Source: Methylobacterium brachiatum (GTDB lineage Bacteria; Pseudomonadota; Alphaproteobacteria; Rhizobiales; Beijerinckiaceae). Taken from it: a DNA stretch of 64,000 nt. The notes below the pieces were generated by a model. That model saw nothing but the letters and a program-made list of their open reading frames with translations, made no database searches and had not been told where the DNA came from. Below, one piece after another: positions 1 through 8,402 of this stretch (position 1 is its first letter; every line of letters begins with the position of its first letter). Position numbers and translations under genes: made by a program. Location: positions 62,001 to 126,000 of the forward strand of contig NZ_JAJALK010000013.1 in assembly GCF_020523825.1 (NCBI RefSeq). The letters are read 5' to 3'.

Positions 1-2
1 CG

Positions 3-413
3 GCCGTCTTCGGCTCCTACGGCGAGCAGAGCTTCGGCCGTGGCGCCCGTCTCGCCCAGGGCGCGGCCTTCAACGTCGCGAGCACGCTCGCCGGCAGCAA
101 CCCCTTCGGCGCCAATGCCGTCGGCGCGCCGGGCACGCGGTTCTACCAGCTCAGCCAGGCCCTGCGGGACACCTACCAGTTCGTCGCCGGCGCGAGCCTG
201 ATCTGGTCGCCGGTGAAGGACCTCGATATCGGCCTCGAAGGCTACTACACCCAGATCGGCCTGAAGAGCGGCCGGGCGATCGACCTCGACAAGAGCCCGA
301 CGGCTTATTCCGCGGCCAACATTGCCGCGATCAACGCCGGCACCTTCGTGCCGCGCACCGCGACCCAGGACTCGGTCTCGCAGATCCGGTTCCGCGTCCA
401 GCGCGACTTCTGA
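3..413 (+). CDS. Porin, C-terminal fragment (cut by window start)
   Basis: This is the last 136 codons of an outer-membrane porin of the Rhizobiales Porin_2 type; the 5' part lies outside the window. The reading frame is open from the first bases and ends with a terminal phenylalanine (…VQRDF), the usual C-terminal signature for insertion of beta-barrels by BAM. The segment is nearly the same as the C-terminus of the complete porin at 922-2523, sharing stretches such as GAPGTRFYQLSQALRDTYQF and the TQIG..SGR…DKSPTAY block. The two are therefore tandem paralogues. The family forms trimeric diffusion channels for small hydrophilic solutes. The protein family is clear, but the substrate is unknown. 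Confidence 0.9.
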   Translation, partial: AVFGSYGEQSFGRGARLAQGAAFNVASTLAGSNPFGANAVGAPGTRFYQLSQALRDTYQFVAGASLIWSPVKDLDIGLEGYYTQIGLKSGRAIDLDKSPTAYSAANIAAINAGTFVPRTATQDSVSQIRFRVQRDF

Positions 414-921
414 TTCGATCCCTCAGCGCCGGGCCTTCTTCGCCGGAGGGGCCGCTTCGCGCGGCCCCCGTCCGCGGATCCGGTCCGCCTGAGCGTCCGC
501 CCAGACCTGGCTCCGTCGCCGGCCGGGCTCGGCTGGCCTTTGCGATGGGCGGGCGTGCCCGTGCGTCGGCCGAATGTCATCCGAATATCGCGCGAGCGTT
601 ATTGCATAGTTCTAAGATATATAAGTTCGCATTCGACGCGAACTGACCCATTATTTTCGAATTATGTCGAATATTTTCGAACAAGAAGCCATATGTATTT
701 TGTTGCAGATCCGCAACAAGATGATGAATGTGTGTGCCGGTCGTGGAATGAACGTTGCTAGCTAAAAGAACGGATCGCAGAATGATCCGCGAAAGATGAG
801 TCTCGGGCGTTTTGCTCCGGAAAAATCTTCCATCTCACATAAGAAAATCAAATCAAACCTGCGTTCGGCAGGGAAAACGGGAAGCGTTGCCGTCCTCGGC
901 TTCAAACTTCTGGGGGTCTTG
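414..921. promoter_or_regulatory. Porin intergenic region with long AT-rich leader
   Basis: This 508-base gap separates the two tandem porins. Just after the first porin, 448-468 can form a perfect 8-bp GC stem (GGGGCCGC/GCGGCCCC, loop TTCGC), a likely terminator without a T-run. From about 590 the composition becomes AT-rich, which suggests the promoter and a long untranslated leader of the second porin. Within it are repeated TTCGAA motifs (around 655-681), a 7-bp hairpin at 700-719 (TTGTTGC/GCAACAA) and a 6-bp hairpin at 771-789 (CGGATC/GATCCG). No convincing gene lies here. An upstream in-frame ATG at 796 exists but would place 42 residues before the signal peptide. Confidence 0.5.
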
Positions 922-2523
922 ATGAATGTGTTGAAGCGTTCCCTGCTGGGTTCTGCCGCCGCGCTCGCCGCGGCTGGATCCGCCCATGCCGCCGACCTGC
1001 CGGTCAAGAAGGCGGCCCCGATCGCGTATGTCCGGGTCTGCTCCGCCTTCGGGGCCGGCTTCTTCTACATCCCGGGGACCGATACCTGCCTGCGCATCTC
1101 GGGCCGGGCCCGGTTCGAGGGGGCCTACCAGACCTCGTCCAGCCGCCAGCCGGGCGCTGCCGGCGACACGTCGGGCTACCGGGGGTTGGCGCGCTTCAAC
1201 CTCGATGCCCGCACCCAGACCGCCTACGGCACCCTGCGCGCCTTCGCGCGCCTCGACGCCGCCTCGCGCACGGGCGTCATCCATTCCGGCACGATGCTGC
1301 GCATCGGACAGGCCTACGGCGCCACCGGCGTCGATGAGGCCGGCCGCGTGCAGCAATACGTGAACGTCGATAAGGCGTTCATCCAGTTCGCCGGCCTCAC
1401 CGCCGGTCGCGCCTCGTCGTTCTACGATTTCTACGCGCACGACTTCGAGTTCTACGGCGCCACGTCCGGCTCGGACAATGCGTCGACCAACCTGCTCGCC
1501 TACACGGGCACCTTCGGGAACGGCCTGTCGGCGACCGTGTCGATCGAGGATCCGGTCTTCACCCGCTCGCCGGTCTTCGCGCCGTTCACGAACGCCGCCG
1601 CGGTCACGCCCGTCTTCGTCGGCTACACCAACGGCGTGCCGTCCCGCTACGGCAACGTCGACACCATCCAGCGCTCGCGGCTGCCCGATTTCGTCGGGGT
1701 CCTGCGGATCGACCAGGACTGGGGCTCGGCCCAGCTCTCGGCCGCCACGCACGAGATCAATGTCGGCAACCTGAGCACCGCGCCGGCCGCGGGGACCGGC
1801 GGCGTCCTGACCGGGATCCCGCACACCAACGCGGTCCAGGGCTGGGCCGTGCAGGGGGGCGTGAAGTTCAATCTGCCGTCGATTGCCCCGGGGGATACCC
1901 TCTACCTGCAGGGTGCCTACGCCAACGGCGCGCAGAGCTACGCCGGCTATTGCATGATCGCCGGCTGCTACCGGCAGTCCAACACCGGCTTCGATACCCA
2001 GAAGTTCGAGCAATACTTCGCGGACGCGTCGATCAACCCGTTCACCGGCCAGCTCCAGACCTCGACCAGCTTCTCGGCGGTGGCGTCGTACCTGCATTAC
2101 TGGTCGCCGGAATGGCGCTCGGCACTGTTCGGCTCCTACGGCGAGCAGGATTTCTCGGCCGGTGCCCGCCTGGCCCAGGGCGCGCTCTACAGCCTCGTGA
2201 GCCCGAGCAGCACCGCCGTGTTCGGCAGCAACGCCGTCGGCGTCCCGGGCACCCGGTTCTACCAGCTGAGCCAGGCCCTGCGAGACACCTACCAGTTCGT
2301 GCTCGGCGGCAGCCTGATCTGGTCGCCGGTGACCGATCTCGATATCGGCGTGGAGGCCTTCTACACCCAGATCGGCGTGCGGAGCGGCCGGGTGATCGAC
2401 GCCGACAAGAGCCCGACCGCCTACGCGAATGTCGCTGGCATCAACGCCGGCACGTTCGTGCCGCGCACCGCGACGCATGATTCGATGACCCACGTCCGCT
2501 TCCGCGTGCAGCGCGACTTCTGA
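922..2523 (+). CDS. Outer-membrane porin (Porin_2 family)
   Basis: This encodes a complete 533-residue porin. The start at 922 puts the signal peptide at the N-terminus (MNVLKRSLLGSAAALAAAGS, then AHA before the mature ADLPVKKA). The mature N-terminus, with the YVRVCSAFGAGFFYIPGTDTC segment containing two cysteines, is typical of Rhizobiales porins, which are predicted to form 16-strand beta-barrels. The protein ends in phenylalanine (…RVQRDF) as expected for BAM recognition. It should form water-filled channels in the outer membrane. Its C-terminal third is nearly identical to the partial porin just upstream, so the pair arose by duplication. A 42-residue longer start at 796 is possible but would bury the signal peptide. 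Confidence 0.92.
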   Translation: MNVLKRSLLGSAAALAAAGSAHAADLPVKKAAPIAYVRVCSAFGAGFFYIPGTDTCLRISGRARFEGAYQTSSSRQPGAAGDTSGYRGLARFNLDARTQTAYGTLRAFARLDAASRTGVIHSGTMLRIGQAYGATGVDEAGRVQQYVNVDKAFIQFAGLTAGRASSFYDFYAHDFEFYGATSGSDNASTNLLAYTGTFGNGLSATVSIEDPVFTRSPVFAPFTNAAAVTPVFVGYTNGVPSRYGNVDTIQRSRLPDFVGVLRIDQDWGSAQLSAATHEINVGNLSTAPAAGTGGVLTGIPHTNAVQGWAVQGGVKFNLPSIAPGDTLYLQGAYANGAQSYAGYCMIAGCYRQSNTGFDTQKFEQYFADASINPFTGQLQTSTSFSAVASYLHYWSPEWRSALFGSYGEQDFSAGARLAQGALYSLVSPSSTAVFGSNAVGVPGTRFYQLSQALRDTYQFVLGGSLIWSPVTDLDIGVEAFYTQIGVRSGRVIDADKSPTAYANVAGINAGTFVPRTATHDSMTHVRFRVQRDF

Positions 2524-2532
2524 TCCGACAGG

Positions 2533-2561
2533 CCGGCGCGGGGCCTCGAGCCCGGCGCCGG
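2533..2561 (+). terminator. GC hairpin after porin
   Basis: An inverted repeat with arms CCGGCGC/GCGCCGG and an inner GGGG/CCCG pairing begins 9 bases after the porin stop codon. It has no T-run, so it is a probable transcription-ending or mRNA-stabilising hairpin rather than a canonical intrinsic terminator. Confidence 0.4.
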
Positions 2562-2794
2562 TCTCGAGCGTATGTCCGGGCGACGAAAGGAGGTGCCGGT
2601 TTAATCCCCGTCCCCAATACAGGTGGCGCGCTTTGTTCCGTTGATCGCGTTGCCGCCCTGTGCGGGCGCTGATACGCCGGATTCGACTTTATCTCCGCCG
2701 ACCGCGCGGCCCAGGTCGCGACCGTCGGGGCGACCGGGGCCGCGCGGCGAAGGCCGGAAGGGCCCGTTCGTGGTCGGAAGTCCGGAGGAAGCCG

Positions 2795-4177
2795 ATGACC
2801 AGTTCCGCCTCGACCAGCCCCGTGCCGGCGCCGGCTGAGACCGTGAGCGCCGCGCGCCGCGCAGGCCGGTTCTGGCCCGAGAGCTGGTGGCGCCTGGTCG
2901 ACATGAAGATCGGCATCATCCCGCTGCCGCTCTACGTCATCCTGGCGATCCTGCTTGTGGTCCTGGTCCAGGAGGGCGAGGTCAAGCCGGACGGGCCGAC
3001 CATGATCGCCGTCCTGGTCATGGGCGGCTTCACCTGCGCCGAGATCGGCAAGCGGCTTCCGGTCCTGCGCAACATCGGCGCAGGCGCGATCTTCGCGACC
3101 TTCATCCCTTCGGCTTTGGTCTATTACAAGCTGATCCCGCCGCAGATGGAGAAGGCGATCTTCGATTTCACGAAGTTCACCAACTTCCTCTACATCTACA
3201 TCGCCACGATCATCGTCGGCTCGATCCTCGGCATGGATCGCGACGTCCTGGTCAAGGGCTTCCTCAAGATCTTCGCCCCGCTGGCCGCCGGCTCTGTGGC
3301 GGCCGCCATCGTCGGCACCCTGGTCGGCACGGCCCTGGGGCTCGGGCCCTACAAGACCTTCTTCTTCATCGTCGTGCCGATCATGGCCGGGGGCGTCGGC
3401 GAGGGCGCGATCCCGCTCTCCATCGGCTACGCCGCGATCCTCGGCCAGCAACAGGGCGTGGTCTTCGCCCAGGTGTTGCCGCCGGTGATGCTGGGCTCGC
3501 TCACCGCGATCATCTTCTCCGGCACCCTCAACGCCGTCGGCAAGCGCTATCCGCACCTCACCGGCGAGGGCCGGCTCCAGCCCGGCCACGAGGGCATGGA
3601 ATCGAGCGACGCGCAGGCCCGCTCCGAGGCGGCGCGGGGCCAGATCGACGCCGCCACGATCGGCGCGGCCGGGCTCACGGCCATCACCCTCTACCTGCTC
3701 GGGGTGATCGCCCACCACCTCGTCGGCCTGCCGGCGCCGGTGGCGATGCTGTTCCTGGCGGTGTTCGCCAAGCTCGGCAGCGCCGTGTCGCCCCATCTCC
3801 AGGCCGGCGGCTTCGTGGTCTACAAGTTCGTCCAGGTCTCGATGACCTACCCGCTGCTCTTCGCCATCGGGGTGGCGCTCACCCCCTGGAACGAGCTGAT
3901 GGCGGCCTTCACCCTGGTGAACCTGATCACCATCGTGTCGACCGTATCGACGCTGATGGTCACCGGCTTCTTCGTCGGCCGCGCGCTCGGGATGTACCCG
4001 ATCGAGACCGCCATCGTGAATGCCTGCCACAGCGGCCAGGGCGGCACCGGCGACGTGGCGATCCTCACTGCGGCCAACCGCATGGCGCTGATGCCGTTCG
4101 CCCAGATCGCCACCCGGATCGGCGGCGCGCTCACCGTGACCGGGACGATCATCGCGATGAAATGGATCGGCGTATGA
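2795..4177 (+). CDS. 2-hydroxycarboxylate transporter (2HCT/CitS family)
   Basis: A 460-residue integral membrane symporter of the 2-hydroxycarboxylate transporter family, whose known members (CitS, MaeN, CimH) move citrate, malate or lactate with Na+ or H+. The protein is hydrophobic throughout. It carries the two family re-entrant-loop signatures: GGVGEGAIPLS in the first half and CHSGQGGTGDVAIL near the C-terminus. The start at 2795 is chosen because a GGAGGAA ribosome site ends four bases before it. A longer reading frame begins at 2660 but has arginine-rich, non-membrane sequence. It is followed after 24 bases by a second, unrelated carboxylate transporter and by a TcuA-like enzyme beyond the divergent regulator. 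Citrate or tricarballylate is thus the likely substrate, by inference. Confidence 0.9.
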   Translation: MTSSASTSPVPAPAETVSAARRAGRFWPESWWRLVDMKIGIIPLPLYVILAILLVVLVQEGEVKPDGPTMIAVLVMGGFTCAEIGKRLPVLRNIGAGAIFATFIPSALVYYKLIPPQMEKAIFDFTKFTNFLYIYIATIIVGSILGMDRDVLVKGFLKIFAPLAAGSVAAAIVGTLVGTALGLGPYKTFFFIVVPIMAGGVGEGAIPLSIGYAAILGQQQGVVFAQVLPPVMLGSLTAIIFSGTLNAVGKRYPHLTGEGRLQPGHEGMESSDAQARSEAARGQIDAATIGAAGLTAITLYLLGVIAHHLVGLPAPVAMLFLAVFAKLGSAVSPHLQAGGFVVYKFVQVSMTYPLLFAIGVALTPWNELMAAFTLVNLITIVSTVSTLMVTGFFVGRALGMYPIETAIVNACHSGQGGTGDVAILTAANRMALMPFAQIATRIGGALTVTGTIIAMKWIGV

Positions 4178-4201
4178 CCTTGAACTCCGGAGCGTTGCGT
4201 C

Positions 4202-5509
4202 ATGGCCGGTGATCCGGGTGCCGTGGAGGCGAACCTGCAATCCAGGATCGGTGCGATCCTCCGCTCGACGAGCGGCAACTTCCTGGAGATGTTCGACTTC
4301 TTCCTGTTCGGGTTCTACGCCAGCTACATCTCGCGGGCGTTCTTCCCCTCGGGCAACGAGACCACCGAGCTGCTCCTGACCTTCGGGACCTTCTGGCTTG
4401 GCGCGCTGATGCGGCCCCTCGGGGCGATCGTGCTCGGCGCCTATATCGACCGGATCGGGCGCCGGAAGGGGCTGATCGTCACCCTGGCGATCATGGCGAG
4501 CGGCACGGTGCTGATCGCCTTCTGCCCGAGCTACGGGACGATCGGCCTCGCCGCCCCGCTGATCGTGCTGGCCGGGCGCCTGCTGCAGGGCTTCTCCGCC
4601 GGCGTCGAGATCGGCGGCGTCTCGATCTACCTGTTCGAGATCGCAACCCCCGGGCGGAAGGGTTTCTACACGGCGTTCCAGTCGGCGAGCCAGCAGGTGG
4701 CGATCATGTTCGCCGCCGTGATCGGGTACGGGCTCAACGCCTACCTGACCAAGCAGCAGATCGGCGATTTCGGCTGGCGGATCCCGTTCTTTATCGGCTG
4801 CCTGATCGTGCCGTTCATCTTCTTCATCCGGCGCTCCCTGCAAGAGACGCAGGAATTCGCCCGGCGGACCCATCATCCGAGCACGCGCGAGATCCTCACC
4901 ACGGTGGCCGCCAATTGGCGGACCGTGCTGCTCGGCATGATGCTGTCGACCATGACCACGGTGACCTTCTACATGATCACCGTCTACACCCCGACCTTCG
5001 GCAAGAACGTCCTCAAGCTCACCGAGACCGACAGCCTGATCGTCACCCTGTGCGTGGCGATCACCAACTTCATCTGGCTACCCGTGGGCGGGGCGCTCTC
5101 GGACGCGGTCGGGCGCAAGCCGGTGCTGCTGACGATCTCGGTCCTGTCGCTGCTGACCACCTATCCGGCCCTGCACTGGCTCGTGGCCGATCCGACCTTC
5201 GGCAAGATGCTCGGGGTCGAGCTGTGGCTGTCGTTCTTCTTCGGGGTCTATAACGGCGCGATGATCGTCGCGCTGTCCGAGGTCGTGCCGGCCCATGTCC
5301 GGGCCAGCGGCTTCTCCCTGGCCTACAGCCTCGCCACGGCCCTGTTCGGCACCGCCACCCCGATGGTCTCGACCTACCTGATCGACCAGACCGGCGACCG
5401 CGCCGCGCCGAGCTACTGGCTCATGGCGGCCGCCGCCTGCGGGATCGTCGCCACGCTCGCCCTGTTCCGGGGCGGCCCGCGGGAGGCCCGGGTCCCGGCA
5501 CACGCCTGA
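4202..5509 (+). CDS. tcuC: MFS citrate/tricarballylate:H+ symporter (TcuC-like)
   Basis: A 435-residue major facilitator of the metabolite:H+ symporter branch. The N-terminus (TSGNFLEMFDFFLFGFYASYI) and the loop 2-3 motif GAYIDRIGRRKGLIVTL closely match TcuC and CitH/CitA citrate-tricarballylate carriers as recalled from family knowledge. GRLLQGFSAGVEIGGVSIYL and TPGRKGFYTAFQSASQQVAI are further family blocks. Twelve membrane segments are expected. It follows the 2HCT transporter by 24 bases, probably in one transcript, and converges with the GntR-family regulator. Having two carriers of different families for similar substrates next to each other is unusual. The substrate is inferred from family and neighbours. 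Confidence 0.88.
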   Translation: MAGDPGAVEANLQSRIGAILRSTSGNFLEMFDFFLFGFYASYISRAFFPSGNETTELLLTFGTFWLGALMRPLGAIVLGAYIDRIGRRKGLIVTLAIMASGTVLIAFCPSYGTIGLAAPLIVLAGRLLQGFSAGVEIGGVSIYLFEIATPGRKGFYTAFQSASQQVAIMFAAVIGYGLNAYLTKQQIGDFGWRIPFFIGCLIVPFIFFIRRSLQETQEFARRTHHPSTREILTTVAANWRTVLLGMMLSTMTTVTFYMITVYTPTFGKNVLKLTETDSLIVTLCVAITNFIWLPVGGALSDAVGRKPVLLTISVLSLLTTYPALHWLVADPTFGKMLGVELWLSFFFGVYNGAMIVALSEVVPAHVRASGFSLAYSLATALFGTATPMVSTYLIDQTGDRAAPSYWLMAAAACGIVATLALFRGGPREARVPAHA

Positions 5510-5587
5510 GCGGCTATCCATCGACCCACGCTGGGGAGCGCTACCGCAGCCGCGGAGTGACCTGCGCTTCCGGATGGGTCGCGGGTC

Positions 5588-5682
5588 CCCTCTCCCGTGC
5601 GGGAGAGGGACAGGGTGAGGGGACAGGTTCCTCCGGATGGGGCGCATCCCTCACCCCACCCCTCTCCCGCACGGGAGGGGGG
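5588..5682. repeat. Paired inverted CTCTCCCG/CGGGAGAG elements
   Basis: Two near-complementary copies of a short element lie back to back between the convergent tcuC and gntR genes. The first (5588-5609) is a 10-bp stem with a 2-base loop (CCCTCTCCCG/CGGGAGAGGG) followed by ACAGGGTGAGG. The second (5650-5682) is the reverse arrangement, CCTCACCCC then CCTCTCCCG. Related copies occur at 33601-33625 and 42757-42791. The pair could act as a bidirectional terminator. It is a REP-like dispersed element rather than a gene. Confidence 0.7.
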
Positions 5683-5733
5683 CATGTCACGGGTCGAACA
5701 CGCTAAATTCTCACGGCCTCTCAGGGCGCCGGA

Positions 5734-6387
5734 CTACACCCCCTGCCAGATCCGGATCCGCGCCTTGAAGGCGGCGCGGATATGCGCGCGCGCCGCCGCC
5801 TCGGCCCGGTCGCCGTCACGGGCGCGGATCGCCGCGATGATCGCGGCGTGCTCGTCGAGGGATTCGCCGGCGCGCTCCGGGGCGGCCAGCGTCGTGGTGC
5901 CGGGCAGCAGCACCAGCGACAGGCGCATCGTCTCCAGGGTGCCCTGCAGGAAGCGGTTGCGCGCCGCCGCGTGGATCTGCCGGTGGAACAGCCGGTTGTT
6001 GCGCGCGAGCGCCGCCGCGTCTCCGGTGAGCGTCCGGTCGCGGGCGATCATCTCCTCCAGGATCTCGGTCTCGACCGCGCTGGCATGGATCGCGGCGAGC
6101 CGGGCCGCCGTCCCCTCCAGCACCTCGCGCATGTCGTAGAGCTCGCTGACCTGCCCGTAATCGAGCTGCGCCACGCTGGCGCCCCGGTGCGGCTCGTGCG
6201 CGACGAGGCCCTGCGCCTCCAGCCGGCCCAGCGCCTCGCGCACCGGCGTTCGGCTGATCGCGAACCGCTCGGCCAGCTCCGCCTCGCGCAGGCGGCTGCC
6301 GGGGGCGAGTTCGCCCTCCTCGATCGCCCGCAGCAGCCGCTCATAGGCCGCGGCGCCGTTGGAGCGCTCCGACTCGCTCGCCTTCAT
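5734..6387 (-). CDS. GntR-family transcriptional regulator (FCD domain)
   Basis: A 217-residue GntR/FadR-type regulator. Residues 10-80 form the winged helix (LREAELAERFAISRTPVREALGRLEAQGL is the classic GntR block). The rest is the all-helical FCD ligand-binding domain, with the LYDMREVLEG entry helix and metal- or carboxylate-binding histidines (FHRQIHAAA; DEHAAII). FCD members usually bind organic acids and repress neighbouring catabolic genes. It is divergent from the TcuA-like dehydrogenase and convergent with the transporter pair, so it probably controls tricarboxylate use. Known Salmonella tcu genes use a LysR regulator (TcuR), so this would be a different control logic. The start has a GAGGAG site just upstream. 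Confidence 0.9.
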   Translation of the reverse strand: MKASESERSNGAAAYERLLRAIEEGELAPGSRLREAELAERFAISRTPVREALGRLEAQGLVAHEPHRGASVAQLDYGQVSELYDMREVLEGTAARLAAIHASAVETEILEEMIARDRTLTGDAAALARNNRLFHRQIHAAARNRFLQGTLETMRLSLVLLPGTTTLAAPERAGESLDEHAAIIAAIRARDGDRAEAAARAHIRAAFKARIRIWQGV

Positions 6388-6458
6388 GTCCGGCTCTCCT
6401 CGATCGGGGCCTTAGCGCGAAACCGGAACGTCCGGAACGCTTGTCGGATATTGCATGC

Positions 6459-6473
6459 GAGCGTATACAATTA
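6459..6473. promoter_or_regulatory. Candidate GntR/FCD operator (GTATAC core)
   Basis: A GCGTATACAATT motif with a palindromic GTATAC core (6463-6468) lies between the divergent regulator and the TcuA-like gene. FCD-type GntR regulators commonly bind T-G-TATACA-like palindromes, so this is a plausible autoregulatory operator. It is predicted from position and motif only. Confidence 0.45.
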
Positions 6474-6504
6474 AGGACATCGAGATCACGGAGCGGAGGC
6501 GGGG

Positions 6505-8001
6505 ATGCAGGAGCGGCGCGCGGAATCCTGGGACGTCGTGGTGGTCGGGTCCGGCAACGCCGCCATGAGCGCGGGCCTCGCCGCCCTGGAGCGCGGCGCC
6601 TCGGTGCTGATGATCGAGAAGGCGGAGCCGGATCTGGCCGGCGGCAACACCGCCTACACGGCCGGCGCCATGCGGTTCGTCTATCAGGGCAACGACGACC
6701 TGATCCCGCTGCTGGCCGACCCGGAGGATGCGCGCCTGCCGCGCACCGATTTCGGCGCCTACACGGCCGAGACCTTCGAATCCGACCTCCTCGGCTTCAA
6801 CGACGGACGGCCGCTCTCGCGCGAGCAGCGCATCCTGATCGACGAGAGCGGCGCGGCCCTGCGCTGGCTCTCGACCCAGGGCGTGAAGTTCGAGCCGATC
6901 TATTCTCGGCAATCCTTCGAGAAGGACGGGCGCTTCGTGTTCTGGGGCGGCCTGACGCTCGCCACCCACGACGAGGGGTTCGGCCTCGCCCGGGCCGAGC
7001 TGGAGGCCTTCACCAAGGCGGGGGGCGAGATCCGCTACGGCTGTCCGGCCACTGGGCTGATCGTGGAGGCGGACCGCGTCGTCGGCGTGGAGACGCCCCA
7101 GGGCGCGTTCCGGGCCAAGGCCGTGATCCTGGCCTGCGGCGGCTTCGAATCGAACCCCGAACTGCGCACCCGCTTCATCGGCGCAGGCTGGGACAAGGCC
7201 CGGGTGCGCGGCACGCCGCACAACCGTGGCGACGGGCTGGAGATGGCGCTGGCGCTCGGCGCCAAGCCGCATGGCTTCTACGGCGGCTGCCACGCCACCC
7301 CGATGGACCTGCACACCCCCGATTACGGCAACCTTGGCCTGCCCCACGGCGAGCGGAAGCACTACCGCAAGATCTGCTACTTTTTGGGATTGATGCTCAA
7401 TGCGAACGGCGAGCGGTTCGTCGACGAGGGCAAGAACTTCCGCAACTACACCTACGCCCAGTTCGGCCGCTCGATCATGGAGCAGCCCGGCCACGTCGCC
7501 TGGCAGATCTTCGACGCAAAGGTCGATCACCTGCTCTACAGCGAGTACCGGTTCCACGACGCCCATTTCGTCGAGGCCGACACCCTCGACGGGCTCCTGG
7601 ACAACCTCGACGGCATCGACCGCGCGGCGGCCAAGCGCACGATTACGGATTTCAACGCGGCCGTGGACGACACCGTGCCGTTCGACCCGACCATCAAGGA
7701 TGGCCGCGGCACCAAGGGGCTCCCCCTGCCGAAGTCGAACTGGGCCCAGGCGATCGAGACCGGGCCGTTCAAGGCCTATCCGGTCACCGGCGGCATCACC
7801 TTCACGTATGGCGGCGTCGAGGTCGGGGAGGGCGGCGGCGTCCGCCGCGAGGACGGCAGCGAGATCCCCGGCCTCTACGCCTGCGGCGAGATGGTCGGCG
7901 GCGTGTTCTTCAACGGCTATCCCGGCGGCTCGGGCCTGACCTCCGGCGTCGTCTTCGGCCGCCGGGCCGGTTATGGCGCTGCCGCGGCGGCGCGGGGTTA
8001 G
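6505..8001 (+). CDS. tcuA: FAD-dependent tricarballylate dehydrogenase-like protein
   Basis: A 498-residue flavoprotein of the succinate dehydrogenase/fumarate reductase flavoprotein superfamily, closest to TcuA, which oxidises tricarballylate to cis-aconitate. The N-terminal dinucleotide-binding motif is VVVGSGNAAMSAGLAALERG, followed by an acidic end of beta-2 (MIEKAE). GGNTAYTAGAMRF is the substrate-site glycine/threonine loop. The C-terminal FAD contact is GLYACGEMVGGVFFNGYPGGSGLT. GGCGGGG-like purines (GGAGGCGGGG) precede the start at the normal distance. It is divergent from the GntR regulator. No TcuB-type Fe-S/heme electron acceptor is present in the cluster, so electrons must leave by another route or TcuB lies elsewhere. 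Confidence 0.88.
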   Translation: MQERRAESWDVVVVGSGNAAMSAGLAALERGASVLMIEKAEPDLAGGNTAYTAGAMRFVYQGNDDLIPLLADPEDARLPRTDFGAYTAETFESDLLGFNDGRPLSREQRILIDESGAALRWLSTQGVKFEPIYSRQSFEKDGRFVFWGGLTLATHDEGFGLARAELEAFTKAGGEIRYGCPATGLIVEADRVVGVETPQGAFRAKAVILACGGFESNPELRTRFIGAGWDKARVRGTPHNRGDGLEMALALGAKPHGFYGGCHATPMDLHTPDYGNLGLPHGERKHYRKICYFLGLMLNANGERFVDEGKNFRNYTYAQFGRSIMEQPGHVAWQIFDAKVDHLLYSEYRFHDAHFVEADTLDGLLDNLDGIDRAAAKRTITDFNAAVDDTVPFDPTIKDGRGTKGLPLPKSNWAQAIETGPFKAYPVTGGITFTYGGVEVGEGGGVRREDGSEIPGLYACGEMVGGVFFNGYPGGSGLTSGVVFGRRAGYGAAAAARG

Positions 8002-8013
8002 GGCCTGTCGTCG

Positions 8014-8043
8014 CCTGAATCCTCCGATTCAGGAGGCTTTTTT
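8014..8043 (+). terminator. Intrinsic terminator of the tcuA-like gene
   Basis: A perfect 8-bp stem (CCTGAATC at 8014-8021, GATTCAGG at 8026-8033) with a 4-base loop is followed by AGGC and a run of six Ts. It starts 13 bases after the tcuA-like stop codon, a textbook rho-independent layout. Confidence 0.85.
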
Positions 8044-8109
8044 GCCCTCGACGAGGAGGGACGATGCGGAACGACGCGCTTTGAGTTGTTCCGGAGTCGC
8101 TGGGTAAGG

Positions 8110-8402
8110 CTTTGCGGCCGAAGGCGGAAACGCTGCGGCAGGACTTGCGGCGCACGCGCCCGGCGATCCTGTGGCGCCGTCAGATCGGTGCCAAATGGCG
8201 CGCGATCCTACAAGACCTGGGGCCGTGGTGGCGTGCGGCGCCGATCTTCACCCGGTCGCGCGGTGCGCTGTGGGAACCTCTGATCGGCCGCGTGCAGGGA
8301 GCGCGGCGTTCGGCAAGGCATGGTGGTTCTCCACGGCACCACCATGCGCGCACGTCAGAAGGCGGCCGGGACGAAAAGAGGGCGGGCGCAGTCGATTCAT
8401 TA
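8110..8402 (+). pseudogene. IS5-type transposase remnant, frameshifted
   Basis: The translation contains blocks of IS5-group DDE transposases: GAKWRAILQDLGPWWRAA, then a helix ending LWEPLIGRVQ, then after a shift of frame GMVVLHGTTMRARQKAAGTK, which aligns with the catalytic-aspartate region (usual form LDGTTMRAHQKAAGAKK). The frame change is explained by one extra G in the GGG at about 8297-8299. The catalytic D is replaced by H (LHG for LDG). The frame then ends at TAA 8400-8402, and no terminal inverted repeats are evident. This is a dead insertion-sequence scar. Confidence 0.7.

Noticed and set aside
2441..4876. An 811-codon minus-strand frame across the two carboxylate transporters
   Set aside because: It spans two real genes and the gap between them, with no recognisable domain; antisense shadow.
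8014..8043. Hairpin after the tcuA-like gene as an insertion-sequence end
   Set aside because: No matching inverted repeat was found on the far side of the transposase remnant; the T-run makes a terminator the simpler reading.
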